Assembly (NCBI GenBank): GCA_016795485.1
Contig: JAEUHM010000041.1
Location: 310,001-374,000 of the forward strand
Direction: 5' to 3'
Length of the DNA: 64,000 nucleotides
Origin: Verrucomicrobiaceae bacterium
Lineage (GTDB): Bacteria > Verrucomicrobiota > Verrucomicrobiia > Verrucomicrobiales > Verrucomicrobiaceae
Shown one piece after another: positions 54,801-63,643 of the stretch. The notes under the pieces are model-generated. The model saw only the letters and a program-made list of their open reading frames with translations, was not told the origin of the DNA and searched no databases. Every line of letters begins with the position of its first letter. Position 1 is the stretch's first letter. The position numbers and the translations under genes are program-made.

Positions 54801-56669
54801 GGCGGTGATAGGAGCGGTGACAATAGCCGAGCCATCCGTGACGCCAAAAAGACTGAGTTCAACGGTGAAGCTGTGGTCGCCCTCTAGCAGCAGGTCCGCT
54901 GTGGTAGGGATGCTCACCTGCATCGAGGCCTCGTTCTCTGCGAAGTCGATGTTGGAGCTGTTGTCATCCGCCCTTGGCGTGATGTCTGCGGCAGTGGCCG
55001 TGCCCGGTTTGGTGACGAGACGCACGGTGGTGAAATCGGCAATATCGGCTCCTCGCTTGATGGTGATCACCGCCGGTTCTCCCTCCCGCACTCTATAAGC
55101 ACTGGCGCTGAGCGAGAAGGTGCCAGACTGCAGCTCAAAGGCCCCCGCATCCGCCCCACCAAACAAGGGCCGCCCCCGCTGGTCTGTGGTGATCACGGAG
55201 CCCACTGCCGCGTTCCGCGCCGGACTGCTGGGGGCGATGGCCATGGTCTTGGTCGGCCCGCCGTTGTTAGCCAGTACCGACAGCTGGGCGTTCTGCCCGG
55301 TCAGGTCGTTTACGTTGAAATCAGCCGTGGCGTCTCCTCCGCCGATGATGTTGCGACCGCCGCTGGTGAAGCTGTTGGACAACGTATCAACGACGAGATC
55401 AACATCCGAGTTGTGGGCATTTCCGGTGATGATGCATCGATCCACAACGGTTTCAGTATTAGAGATTCCTGCTGAGGCGACTCCGGCACCATCTCCGACA
55501 TCAGCACTGTTGCCCGAGATGGTGCAGTGACTCAAGAAGGTGTGGCCAATCCCATTCTCAATACCACCCCCCACACCGGCGGCAATATTGCCAACGATGG
55601 TGCAGCGGATGAAAGTCGCGCTTTTGCCTGTTAAGTTGGTATTTGTTAGGATGCCCCCGCCCTCAATGGCAGAGTTTTCTGACACAGTGCAGGACCTGAG
55701 CGTGAGCGAGCCTTCGGAGTAAATCGCACCACCAAAAGCCGCGATGTTGTCCACCAACGAGCAGACTTGAAGAGTAAGGGAGCCTTCACTCAGCAAGATG
55801 GCTCCTCCGTAGCCTCCATTGACCGCTTCATTCCCACGTGTCAGCGTCAGCCGCCTCAAGTACATCCGTGTCGCTGCACCACTGACATCAAAAATGCGGT
55901 AATCATTGTCCCCGCCGTCGATGGTCAGACCATTGCTCAGCCCCGAGGCATCGATAGCCATGCCAGATGCATCATTCACCGCCAACTGGCTGTCCAACGT
56001 GATGGTGCCTCCATTCAATGCCGGAGCAAAGGTGATGATATTGAATGCTGGTGTGCCATCCGCCGTATCAAGAGTCGCCCGCAGCGAACCAGGGCCGGAA
56101 TCGTTCGTGTTCGTCACTACCAGAGGAGTGGCAGCCTCAATGCTGAACGCATCCACCAGTAGCGTGCTGTCCCCCGGCGTGGTATTACTAATCTCAAGGG
56201 TGGCAGTGGTGCCTGTGGCGGTGAAGAAGTCGCCAATCGTGATGTAGGCGTTGGCTCCACCCACCGGACGAACAAAAAACACGCTCGGTGCCTCGCCATT
56301 GATGCGGTAACTGCCGGTGGGAAACGTGGGATTGCTCCGCGCGTTGGCCCGGAACTTCAAGTGATACACCTTCCCCTTCGTCAGGCCCGTGATGGTGGTG
56401 CTCAAGGTCGTGGTGCTGCCCAAGCTCTGGATGAAGGCCACCCGCGATCCATCTGGAATGGCCCCATTGTCTGAGAAGGGGGAAAACGTAGCCCCTGGAT
56501 TCAATCCCACACGACCAGGGTCACTCGCCGTCCAGCCGTTGATCGGGCTATTGCCGTTGATGTAGCCGGGGAAGACGGTGAACACAGCGTTCGCCTCAAA
56601 GCTCGGGTTAGGGATGCTGGGAGCGGCGTGCAAAGCAACGGTGAAAAGAAGGAATCCAAGTGCTTTCAT
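51819..56669 (-). CDS. Giant secreted beta-helix/Calx-beta adhesin-like protein
   Basis: The 1616-residue protein has a short Sec signal (MKALGFLLFTVALHAA) and a jelly-roll domain (about 18-185: IPNPSFEANAVFTVFPGYINGNSPINGW). Two copies of a right-handed beta-helix module follow, each starting DSGPGSLR or DDGPGSLR and rich in LTHCT and SGNSA turns. Calx-beta domains follow each copy (YRVREGEPAVITIKR; YLGYEGQMASITVTR). A Big-like region, an InlB-like repeat (GYLFAGWTILSGHSAGD) and a C-terminal beta domain end it. It lacks an evident anchor or PEP-CTERM/Por sorting signal. A cell-surface or polysaccharide-contact role is inferred. Confidence 0.85.
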   Translation of the reverse strand: MKALGFLLFTVALHAAPSIPNPSFEANAVFTVFPGYINGNSPINGWTASDPGRVGLNPGATFSPFSDNGAIPDGSRVAFIQSLGSTTTLSTTITGLTKGKVYHLKFRANARSNPTFPTGSYRINGEAPSVFFVRPVGGANAYITIGDFFTATGTTATLEISNTTPGDSTLLVDAFSIEAATPLVVTNTNDSGPGSLRATLDTADGTPAFNIITFAPALNGGTITLDSQLAVNDASGMAIDASGLSNGLTIDGGDNDYRIFDVSGAATRMYLRRLTLTRGNEAVNGGYGGAILLSEGSLTLQVCSLVDNIAAFGGAIYSEGSLTLRSCTVSENSAIEGGGILTNTNLTGKSATFIRCTIVGNIAAGVGGGIENGIGHTFLSHCTISGNSADVGDGAGVASAGISNTETVVDRCIITGNAHNSDVDLVVDTLSNSFTSGGRNIIGGGDATADFNVNDLTGQNAQLSVLANNGGPTKTMAIAPSSPARNAAVGSVITTDQRGRPLFGGADAGAFELQSGTFSLSASAYRVREGEPAVITIKRGADIADFTTVRLVTKPGTATAADITPRADDNSSNIDFAENEASMQVSIPTTADLLLEGDHSFTVELSLFGVTDGSAIVTAPITATVTIADPIQVTTTADDGPGSLRQAFRTAAAVSGPDTIHFSPKLNGQTITFGSEIQVNDTGGVVVDASSLPMGLTLDGAGYSRLFYVANPVGTPFTLRGLTLTGGNGTGVSSGSGGAIRHLSGTLNLERCTLFGNSVQNATGGAIYNASTAVLTQCTLSGNSAPGVGVAGGAIANAGNLTLTHCTLASNSTDGSGGGIFNFGSVSLNRSIVSGNTAAAFSASGDLFNTAPSGVLNVEGTSFSPLLQNNGTLNGSGTISTSDPQLAPLADNGGPTMTHALLPNSPARDAGTGSTFTKDQRGVSIIDTPDVGAFEVDLGGVFAFNQKGYLGYEGQMASITVTRSGGFSDSCPVTLTVVPGSASGADHTLTTQTLNFADGEVSKTVNFTCAGMDGNEPDEFFTVKLSVSGPGTSLGAISTAKIYIVDESAISDTTPPSTTKILSPKANAAVGVDVGGAVTISGTASDNRGVRYVNVFNALAVFITTVTVDFPGAKTSTWSTKLTPSTGANTFIFSTGDSRQPVENQSTLTPHNFKVLRPLLVNISGFGSVTKGYFPKSYREVGKPHSLTATPGSGYLFAGWTILSGHSAGDIGVTLNALQLPTLNFIQREGLVLRANFALSPFTPQVAGTYTGFIAPNVGGVYALDSLGHTTIKVQSNGAFTGTLKLDGDSIPLSGIFDSAGVARFGASRQEIITHLRKDKPALQVTLGIDISPPLAGEIMGGIRILQSMPRNLFFQAQLCPYSKTNPVPSSYLGANGTDGIYTAVIMPKPNAGFNDDEYPQGTGFFTTKISRTGTITMKGELADGTAFSMTTLMQIHNNWTLFSSLYGARGLLLGVTGPPVPDPTFDFTMVDSVWIRPVLDTQHYAAGWPESIRVDVGGAKYTATAGTSIVPGLPGTGNATLQFSSATLGLNQFHPMLISPADIATPAAGLRIKIDRKTGIFSGTFDYGSHPGVPYKGIILNKEQTNTSPCQGYFLSPTPKVKDYTGQSGAVNLMR

Positions 56670-56861
56670 AAGGGATGGATGGCGGGAGGATTAGAAGCCT
56701 CGGGCACAACAAATCCCACAGACTCGCACTGTCTTAGCATCTGTCGAACCCAGTTACCAGAAGTCGTTCGTAAAGAAGCGATGGATGACGCCTGGAACGA
56801 AGACTATCCACCCGACCCTGACGCTCCAGAAAATGATCAGACAAATGGGGCGTGAACGTAT

Positions 56862-59183
56862 ATGTCATTACCTGTATCTATGCATCTCCCTGCCACGATC
56901 TCCTGTTTCCTCGCCTTAGCGGTTTCATTGCACGCAGCGGGCACGATTTCGTTTAACCGGGACGTGCGTCCCATCCTGAGCGAGAACTGCTTTGCGTGTC
57001 ACGGCTTTGACCCAAAGCATCGTGAGGCGGATCTGCGTTTGGATACTTTTGAAGGCGCCACCGAAGATCGGGAAGGTGCGCGGGGGATCGTTCCGGGCGA
57101 TGTTTCGAAGTCTGACATCTGGAAACACATCAACAGCACCGATCCTGATGAAATCATGCCGCCGAAGAAGTCAAATCGGCCTCCGTTGAGCGAGAGTCAG
57201 CGGGCGATCATTAAGCAGTGGATCGAACAAGGAGCAAAGTATGAGCGCCACTGGGCTTTCGTCCCGCCGTCTAAGGCTGAGGTGGCAAAGGGCGTCCATC
57301 CCGTGGATCATTTCATCCGCGCCAAGTTGGCCGAAGTTGGCTTGAAGCCATCTGAGCGTGCTGCTCCGGAAACGTTGCTGCGGCGGGTGGCGCTGGATTT
57401 GACTGGACTGCCTCCCAGCCCGGCGGATGCGGCGCGTTTTGCGGCAAATCCATCCACTTATGAGCAGGAGGTTACGCGCCTTCTGCAAAGCAAGCACTAC
57501 GGTGAACGCTGGGGCCGGTGGTGGCTGGATCAAGCTCGATATGCTGACTCCAATGGCTATTCCATCGATGCGCCACGTCAGATTTGGAAGTTCCGCGATT
57601 GGGTGGTCGACGCGCTGAACGCAAACATGCCTTTCGATCAGTTCACCATTGAGCAACTGGCAGGCGATCTGTTGCCAAAAGCGACTGAGGCTCAAAAGAT
57701 CGCCACGGGTTTTCACCGCAATACGCAGATCAATCAAGAGGGCGGGATCGACAAAGAGCAGTTCAGGATCGACTCGGTGTTCGATCGTGTGGGCACAACC
57801 GGAACGGTGTGGCTGGGACTAACGGTTGGTTGCGCGCAATGTCATGACCACAAGTTTGATCCAATCGAACAAAAGGAGTTCTACCAGCTGTTTGCGTTTC
57901 TGAACAACCAGGACGAACCCACGATGAAGGTGTTTGATCCGAACGTGGATGTGAAGGGCATGACGGCTGAGTTGAAGGAACTAGAAGCGAAGATGGCTGC
58001 CTACATGAAGGAGCACGATGCCGATTTGCGGGAGTGGGAACGCGGAATCACTCCAGCAATCAAGAAGAGTCTGAATGGTGCCGTGGTGAAGATCCTCTCC
58101 GCGCCGAGGGTAAAACGGAGTTTTGCACAGAATCAGACATTGTTTGCCGCGGGCATTGGCGGAGTGGGGCCATTCCGCGAGCTGAATGACCGGCACAAGG
58201 AATTGGACACGATTCTCAATCAGGGCGTGACGACGATGGTGATGAAAGAGTTGCCCAAGCCAAGAAAGACGACGGTTTTCATCAAGGGAGACTTCACCCG
58301 ACCGGCAGAAGAGGTCACTCCCGGCACACCAAAGGTGCTGCACGCCTTCAATGCCCCCAAGGGACGTCTGGCCAACCGACTGGACATGGCTCAGTGGCTA
58401 ATGAGCAGAGATAACCCGCTCACCGCTCGGGTGATCGTGAATCGCGTGTGGCAACAGTACTTCGGTCGAGGCTTGGTGGAGACGGAGAACGACTTTGGCC
58501 TTCAGGGCACGGTGCCGAGCCACCCAGAGCTGTTGGATTGGCTGGCCGTGGAGTTCATGGAGAAGAAGTGGGACCTCAAGGCACTGCATCGTTTGATCGT
58601 CACCTCAGAGACCTACCTACAGAGCTCCAAGTTGAGGCCGGATTTGAAAGAAAAAGACCCGAACAACTACCTGCTGGCTAGGCAATCACGTCTCCGGCTA
58701 GACGCTGAAGTGGTCCGTGACGTCTGTCTGTCCGCAAGCGGTCTGCTTTCGACAAAAATCGGCGGGCCTCCGGTCTACCCACCGATCCCAGATGGTGTGA
58801 TGGGGCAAGGGCAGGTGAAACGCGTGTGGGCGGTGAGTAAGGGGGAGGATCGCTACCGCCGAGGGCTCTACACGTTTGTTTATCGAGCTTCTCCGCCGCC
58901 ATCGCTCATTGTGTTTGATGCGCCGGATGGATTTAACAGCTGCACACGCCGCATCCGCAGCAATACGCCGCTCCAAGCACTGACCCTCATGAATGACACA
59001 TCATTCTTCGAGTGCGCGCAAGCCATGGAGAAGATCATCGTCAAAGAAGGCATGGAGATTGCCTTCAAGCGCTGCACTTCGCGTCAACCATCCGCCAACG
59101 AACTCGCAGTGCTCAAGAAACTGGACAGCCTCACCGCTGCCAGAGCCCTTCTGAACCTCGACGAAACCTTTACCCGCGAGTAA
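56862..59183 (+). CDS. PSCyt1-DUF1549-DUF1553 exported protein (pair 4)
   Basis: The 773-residue protein has a signal peptide (to about residue 26), a cytochrome C domain with CFACH at 43-47 (FNRDVRPILSEN before it), DUF1549 ([42 protein letters not shown]) and DUF1553 (NRLDMAQWLMSRDNPLTARVIVNRVWQQYFGRGLVETENDFGLQG; RSNTPLQALTLMND). It lacks the long beta-rich middle of pair 2 and the LamG of pair 3, which explains the shorter length. The DUF1501 partner starts 1 bp after the stop codon. Confidence 0.9.
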   Translation: MSLPVSMHLPATISCFLALAVSLHAAGTISFNRDVRPILSENCFACHGFDPKHREADLRLDTFEGATEDREGARGIVPGDVSKSDIWKHINSTDPDEIMPPKKSNRPPLSESQRAIIKQWIEQGAKYERHWAFVPPSKAEVAKGVHPVDHFIRAKLAEVGLKPSERAAPETLLRRVALDLTGLPPSPADAARFAANPSTYEQEVTRLLQSKHYGERWGRWWLDQARYADSNGYSIDAPRQIWKFRDWVVDALNANMPFDQFTIEQLAGDLLPKATEAQKIATGFHRNTQINQEGGIDKEQFRIDSVFDRVGTTGTVWLGLTVGCAQCHDHKFDPIEQKEFYQLFAFLNNQDEPTMKVFDPNVDVKGMTAELKELEAKMAAYMKEHDADLREWERGITPAIKKSLNGAVVKILSAPRVKRSFAQNQTLFAAGIGGVGPFRELNDRHKELDTILNQGVTTMVMKELPKPRKTTVFIKGDFTRPAEEVTPGTPKVLHAFNAPKGRLANRLDMAQWLMSRDNPLTARVIVNRVWQQYFGRGLVETENDFGLQGTVPSHPELLDWLAVEFMEKKWDLKALHRLIVTSETYLQSSKLRPDLKEKDPNNYLLARQSRLRLDAEVVRDVCLSASGLLSTKIGGPPVYPPIPDGVMGQGQVKRVWAVSKGEDRYRRGLYTFVYRASPPPSLIVFDAPDGFNSCTRRIRSNTPLQALTLMNDTSFFECAQAMEKIIVKEGMEIAFKRCTSRQPSANELAVLKKLDSLTAARALLNLDETFTRE

Positions 59184-59184
59184 C

Positions 59185-60600
59185 ATGACCATGCTGGACT
59201 CAAACAACATCCAAAGACGACACTTTCTGCGCCGCTGCTCCGTGGGACTGGGCGGAATGGCACTGAGTTCGCTCATGGCCAGAGACGCTGCTTTGGCACC
59301 AAAGAAGCCGCATCTGCCAGCCAAGGCGAAGAACGTCATCTTTCTGTTCATGGCGGGTGGCCCGTCCCAGTTGGACATGTTCGAGTACAAACCGCAGCTC
59401 CAAAAGCTAAACGGCAAGCCGATTCCCGAAAGCTACACGGCAGGTAAGCGCTTTGCGTTCATGGACAGCAGCCACAGAAACAATCTTCTGGGGTCGCGCT
59501 ACGACTTTAAGCAGCATGGAAGCTCGGGGATGTGGGTGAGCCACCTTTTGCCGCATACAGCTCGGATGGTTGATCAATTGACCTTCATCACGACATGCCA
59601 GACGGACTTGTTCAATCACGCCCCAGCCAAGATGTTCATGAACACTGGAAGCGGCCTTTTTGGCAGGCCCAGCATGGGTGCCTGGATCACTTATGGGTTA
59701 GGCAGTGAGTGCGATAATCTTCCAGGATTTGTCGTATTGCAGAGCGGACCACGTGGTCCGCGTGGCGGTGCCGTGCTGTGGGGCAGTGGCGTGTTGCCAA
59801 CGACTTACCAGGGCGTCCCACTCAGAAACCAGGGCGATCCGATCGTGAATCTCTCCTCGCCCAAAGAGGTGAGCGCGGCCCAACAACGAGAAGTGATTGA
59901 TGCCGTGCGCGCCTTGAACACCCAACGTCTACAAGCAACTGGGGACCAAGAGATCAATACACGGATCAACGCCTATGAGATGGCGTTTCAGATGCAGACA
60001 AGCGCCCCTGAACTGATGGACATCCGCGGCGAAAAGCAGAGCACGCTAGATTTGTACGGCATTAAGGACCCAAAAGAGACCTCGTTTGCTCGAAACTGCC
60101 TGCTTGCCCGAAGACTGGTGGAGCGGGGTGTGCGATTCGTTCAACTTTACGACACGAACTGGGATCACCATGGGGGCCCCACTGAAAATCTGGAGATGCA
60201 TCTCCCCGAAAAGTGCCGGGATATTGATCAAGGGTGTGCTGCCCTGGTGATGGATCTCAAACAGCGTGGCTTGTTGGAAGATACCATTGTCGTGTGGGGC
60301 GGCGAGTTCGGCCGGACCCCGATGGGCGAAGTGCGGGAGCGCACTGGGCGCAATCACCACATTGATGCCTTCACCATGTGGTTTGCTGGCGGTGGTTTCA
60401 AACCTGGCACTATCTATGGCACTACTGACGAGTTTGGGTTTGGTGCGGTGGAAAATCCGGCTCACGTCCGGCACATTCACGCTACACTCCTGCATCAGTT
60501 GGGGCTTGATCACGAAAAACTGACCGTCAAATCACAGGGGCTGGACTTCAGACTCACGGGCGTCAATCCCGCTCATGTGATCAAGGACGTTCTTGCTTAG
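59185..60600 (+). CDS. DUF1501 exported protein (pair 4)
   Basis: The 471-residue protein starts with IQRRHFLRRCSVGLGGMALSS, a Tat-like signal. The core follows: [80 protein letters not shown] and GRNHHIDAFTMWFAGGG. It belongs to the alkaline-phosphatase-like superfamily; its substrate is unknown. Its last 20 bp overlap the 3' end of the convergent gene. Confidence 0.9.
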   Translation: MTMLDSNNIQRRHFLRRCSVGLGGMALSSLMARDAALAPKKPHLPAKAKNVIFLFMAGGPSQLDMFEYKPQLQKLNGKPIPESYTAGKRFAFMDSSHRNNLLGSRYDFKQHGSSGMWVSHLLPHTARMVDQLTFITTCQTDLFNHAPAKMFMNTGSGLFGRPSMGAWITYGLGSECDNLPGFVVLQSGPRGPRGGAVLWGSGVLPTTYQGVPLRNQGDPIVNLSSPKEVSAAQQREVIDAVRALNTQRLQATGDQEINTRINAYEMAFQMQTSAPELMDIRGEKQSTLDLYGIKDPKETSFARNCLLARRLVERGVRFVQLYDTNWDHHGGPTENLEMHLPEKCRDIDQGCAALVMDLKQRGLLEDTIVVWGGEFGRTPMGEVRERTGRNHHIDAFTMWFAGGGFKPGTIYGTTDEFGFGAVENPAHVRHIHATLLHQLGLDHEKLTVKSQGLDFRLTGVNPAHVIKDVLA

Positions 60601-61297
60601 CACGCACGGCTCCGGGCTCGTAGACATCGCGATTGGAGGCATTGAACTCGGCTTTGAGCTGAAGTTTGAGGGTTGAGACATCCACGACTTTCCAACCGAT
60701 GAAATGCCAAGGCTTGCCTTTGCCATCATGAGCGATGCCCAAGATGAGATGATGGGCGTCATCATTGATTTTGCCAGTGCCCTCAGATGGCTCAAAATAG
60801 AAGGTGCGAAAGGAACTGCCTTCACTGTCAGCAGCATAGACCTTTGGATCCAAGTAGGTCACTCGGCCGGTTTCGAGGTGGACCAGTCGCAAATCGGGAT
60901 ACCCAGAGCGCATTTCTTTGCCCTGTTTGGTCCTTGGAATCGTGCATTGGAAGCCTGGAGTGGCATTGAGCACTTCACGCAGCCCGTCCTCAAAGAATCG
61001 GGATGTTTCGTTGATCCTAGAGACACGCCCCAGCGGACTGGTTGGCGAGTTGGCCCGCGACAGGACAGTGCGGAGGGCGTTGGTGACTGCGGCAAGTGTT
61101 CTCTGGGCCACTGCGTCTGTTTTCGTATCGAAACTTAGTGTCTTATGCCCGGTCGTAGCCTCAACGACCTCCGAAAGACTAACTTTGCCGAGCGCACTGT
61201 CGCCAGCCATGATCGATCGGATAATCTCCTTGCGCGTAGGCACCTGGGCGTTGGCGACCACACAAGCGAACAAGAGCAGCAACAGACGCATGATCAT
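60581..61297 (-). CDS. Exported PD-(D/E)XK-nuclease-like protein
   Basis: This 238-residue protein has a Sec signal peptide (MIMRLLLLLFACVVANAQ). In the mature part, GYPDLRLVH (Pro134-Asp135) is followed 14 residues later by YLDPKVY (Asp150-x-Lys152), with Glu103 and Glu108 upstream (FFEDGLREVL). This is the arrangement of the PD-(D/E)XK nuclease core: acidic helix, PD strand, DxK strand. I cannot confirm the fold by eye. An exported nuclease for DNA scavenging, or an inactive relative, are both possible. No immunity or modification gene is adjacent. Confidence 0.55.
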   Translation of the reverse strand: MIMRLLLLLFACVVANAQVPTRKEIIRSIMAGDSALGKVSLSEVVEATTGHKTLSFDTKTDAVAQRTLAAVTNALRTVLSRANSPTSPLGRVSRINETSRFFEDGLREVLNATPGFQCTIPRTKQGKEMRSGYPDLRLVHLETGRVTYLDPKVYAADSEGSSFRTFYFEPSEGTGKINDDAHHLILGIAHDGKGKPWHFIGWKVVDVSTLKLQLKAEFNASNRDVYEPGAVRAKQERP

Positions 61298-61329
61298 AGG
61301 TGACTAGTAAAGGATGGAGTTGGACAAAA

Positions 61330-61366
61330 TGAAACCTCCCGGCCTCTTCAAGAGAGACCGGGAGGC
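61330..61366 (-). terminator. Intrinsic terminator of the porin gene
   Basis: On the minus strand, stem CCTCCCGG (61365-61358) pairs with CCGGGAGG (61342-61335) around a 15-nt loop and is followed by TTTCATTTTG. It lies between the porin and the PD-(D/E)XK-like gene. Confidence 0.7.
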
Positions 61367-61424
61367 TCAACCAGAAATCAACTCAAACCGGTGAGCTGAT
61401 GTTTACTCGCAAAAAGGGTTGGGA

Positions 61425-62246
61425 TTAGAACTTGATGGTCACGGAAACACCGCCGTAGACCTGAGTGTCTTCACCAGCGTCATCGAGAGCGTCGATTGGG
61501 AGGTTAGCGGCGATGTAAGGGGTGATGGTAACGTTCTTGGCAACGGTGATAGGAGCGGCTAGGCTCACATTCACTGCGGTGAAGCCGTTCAGCTGCGCGG
61601 CGTCAGTGACCAACTGCCAGTCGTAGTCAACGGCGTAACCGATACCAACAGCAGGAACGAGTTTGAAGCCCTCGCAAACCTTGATTTCGGTTGCTGCCTT
61701 GGCCTCAAAATACCAGCCTTCGTTGGTGATGTCGTAGTAGGCACCCATACCAAGGTGAAGCGCGCCGATTTTCTTGCCGAGCGTCACTCCCACTTCATGG
61801 GTGTCTTCGAGGATGTTACCGAGGTCGCCGTCATGATGGTAGAAGCGATATCCCACGCCGAGTTCAACCGGACCGAGGTCAGTCACTAGGCCAGCGCCAA
61901 GTTCGAGGCGCTGATAGGAAAGGTCAGTGCCAACAAGTGAGTTGAGTGCGGAATCGTCACCAGCGAGGAATCCGTAGGACGCATCAAACACAAGTTTGGT
62001 CGTGTCGGTGAGGTCGTGCGTGTAGTCCACGCGGCCCTGAACCCAGTTTTCGCCAAACTCGACGCCACGGAAAATGTAGTGGGTGTTGTAAGAAGCGCTT
62101 ATGCCAAAGCCAAGGGTATCGGCTGCTGGTGTGGCACAGGCGTTACAGGAATTGCAAGCTTTGCCCGAGGGAGCCGGAGCGGAAGTGCCTGCGTTAGCCG
62201 CCGTGGCCAGCGCCAAAGCGGAGAGGATGGTAGTGAGCTTAGTCAT
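61425..62246 (-). CDS. Outer-membrane porin-like beta-barrel protein
   Basis: From ATG 62246 the protein has 273 residues with a signal peptide (MTKLTTILSALALATAANA). A short Cys-rich segment (ACNSCNACATPA) follows, then alternating amphipathic strands typical of a barrel of 12 or more strands (FGISASYNTHYIFRGVEFGENW; VELGVGYRFYHHD), ending in VYGGVSVTIKF with a C-terminal Phe for BamA recognition. The YIFRG start resembles TorF-type putative porins. The CxxCxxC segment just after the signal peptide is unusual for a porin and may bind metal or form a disulphide. Confidence 0.82.
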   Translation of the reverse strand: MTKLTTILSALALATAANAGTSAPAPSGKACNSCNACATPAADTLGFGISASYNTHYIFRGVEFGENWVQGRVDYTHDLTDTTKLVFDASYGFLAGDDSALNSLVGTDLSYQRLELGAGLVTDLGPVELGVGYRFYHHDGDLGNILEDTHEVGVTLGKKIGALHLGMGAYYDITNEGWYFEAKAATEIKVCEGFKLVPAVGIGYAVDYDWQLVTDAAQLNGFTAVNVSLAAPITVAKNVTITPYIAANLPIDALDDAGEDTQVYGGVSVTIKF

Positions 62247-62365
62247 GGTGGTTGGTTGTGCTTGGTTTGGTTTGTGGTTTTCCGGCAATAGCCAGAATGA
62301 GTTCAACGTTTCATTTTGAGCAGATTTTCACAATCTTCTCTAATGAATGTTGAAAGAATACTCAG

Positions 62366-62377
62366 TGAAATATTTCA
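62366..62377. promoter_or_regulatory. Palindrome in the AT-rich porin/LRR intergenic region
   Basis: TGAAATATTTCA is a perfect 12-bp palindrome within a markedly AT-rich stretch (about 62320-62420) between the divergent porin and LRR genes (gap 62247-62532). Such AT-rich DNA contrasts with the rest of the window and probably holds promoters; the palindrome may be an operator. Confidence 0.35.
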
Positions 62378-62532
62378 TTTTATCAGAAATATCAACAATA
62401 AAATGCTCCTTTCGCAGATTTTTTGCCTCGGTTGACTTCCGCGCGTATGGAAAATGCCATCCTTTCGTAAAAGGGTGGTGCTCGATCGGTCGTTCTTTCG
62501 ACTCAAATAAACCCACAACCTTCCTTCCAACC

Positions 62533-63591
62533 ATGAAACCGTGGCTTTCTGCCCTGACCCTCGCCACCTTTTCCCTGAGCGTATTCGCTCAAGATAAGAA
62601 ACCCACGCCAGCGGCTCCTCCACCGGCTAAACCTGCGGCTGCAACGGCGCCAGCCACTCCACCCGCGACGAAACCAGCCCCGGCTCCAGCGGCTAAACCC
62701 GCCACACCAGCTCCGACAGAGCCGAAAAAGCCAACCCCGCCGCCTCCGGCAGCTCCTAAGCCAGCTGCAGTAGATCCCAAGAAGCCCGCCACCCCTTCCC
62801 TAGCCGCAAAGCCCGCTCCAGCACCGAAGGCGGTATCGATCTTCCCAGACAAGGCGCTGGAGGAGGCTGTGCGGAAGCAGGTTTTTGCGAAGCGCGACAA
62901 CAAAGAACCCATCACGGCTGAGGACGTGGCGAACCTTGCGGTGATAGAAGGACGCGGGTTGGGGATCAAAGACCTCACGGGCTTGGAGAAGTGCCCTCAG
63001 TTGGCTTCAATCACCCTCCCCAAAAACAAGATTAGCAACCTCACGCCGCTGAAGGGCCTGGAACGTTTGCAGTTCGTGGACCTAGCTGAAAACGAAGTGC
63101 AGGACGTTACCGCTCTCGGCACTCTGAAAAGCCTCCAATTCGTGGATCTGAGCAGCAATAAAGTCTCAAACATCGCTCCCCTTGGCTCTGCTTTGACCCT
63201 CAACTCGCTTTACCTAGCCAATAACCAGATCACCGATGTGTCCAGCCTGTCGAAGCTCTCCAAGCTGTGGACTTTGCATTTGGATGGGAACAAAGTGGCT
63301 AAACTAGACGGTATCGGCCAACTGAAGTGGCTTTCTATGCTCTCTCTGGACAAAAACGAAGTCGTGGATCTCACTCCGCTTGAGCCACTAACTGATCTTC
63401 AGTTCCTCATTCTTACTGGAAACAAGGTCGCGGATCTTACTCCCCTCCAGCGCATGATGAAAAAGGACTTCGATGGAGCTAAAGAGTGGGCACCCTTTTG
63501 TGACGTGCGTCTCACGGGCAATCCTCTGAATGACGCCTCGAAAAAGATCGTTGAGGAACTAACGAAGTTAGGTGCGCGAATCACCCCGTGA
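62533..63591 (+). CDS. Exported leucine-rich-repeat protein (internalin-like)
   Basis: From ATG 62533 the protein has 352 residues: signal peptide (MKPWLSALTLATFSLSVFAQ), a Pro/Ala/Lys-rich linker (about 21-103), a short helical cap (FPDKALEEAVRKQVF) and six or seven 22-residue SDS22/internalin-type repeats such as LERLQFVDLAENEVQDVTALGT. LRRs bind proteins or glycans. The linker resembles that of the S41 protease at 19.8 kb and may span the cell wall. Upstream in-frame codons to 62347 run through AT-rich promoter-like DNA and are rejected. Confidence 0.88.
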   Translation: MKPWLSALTLATFSLSVFAQDKKPTPAAPPPAKPAAATAPATPPATKPAPAPAAKPATPAPTEPKKPTPPPPAAPKPAAVDPKKPATPSLAAKPAPAPKAVSIFPDKALEEAVRKQVFAKRDNKEPITAEDVANLAVIEGRGLGIKDLTGLEKCPQLASITLPKNKISNLTPLKGLERLQFVDLAENEVQDVTALGTLKSLQFVDLSSNKVSNIAPLGSALTLNSLYLANNQITDVSSLSKLSKLWTLHLDGNKVAKLDGIGQLKWLSMLSLDKNEVVDLTPLEPLTDLQFLILTGNKVADLTPLQRMMKKDFDGAKEWAPFCDVRLTGNPLNDASKKIVEELTKLGARITP

Positions 63592-63643
63592 AAAGCTGTG
63601 GCAACGCTCGGGTTCGCATCGCCGCCGACTCCGCGTCCCACAA

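Noticed and set aside
56628-56855. 75-codon plus-strand frame (or a 24-codon frame from 56779) before the pair 4 gene
   Set aside because: The long form starts inside the opposing giant gene and has no domain. The short acidic form (MDDAWNEDYPPDPDAPENDQ) is possible but rests on nothing except its position 6 bp before the next start.
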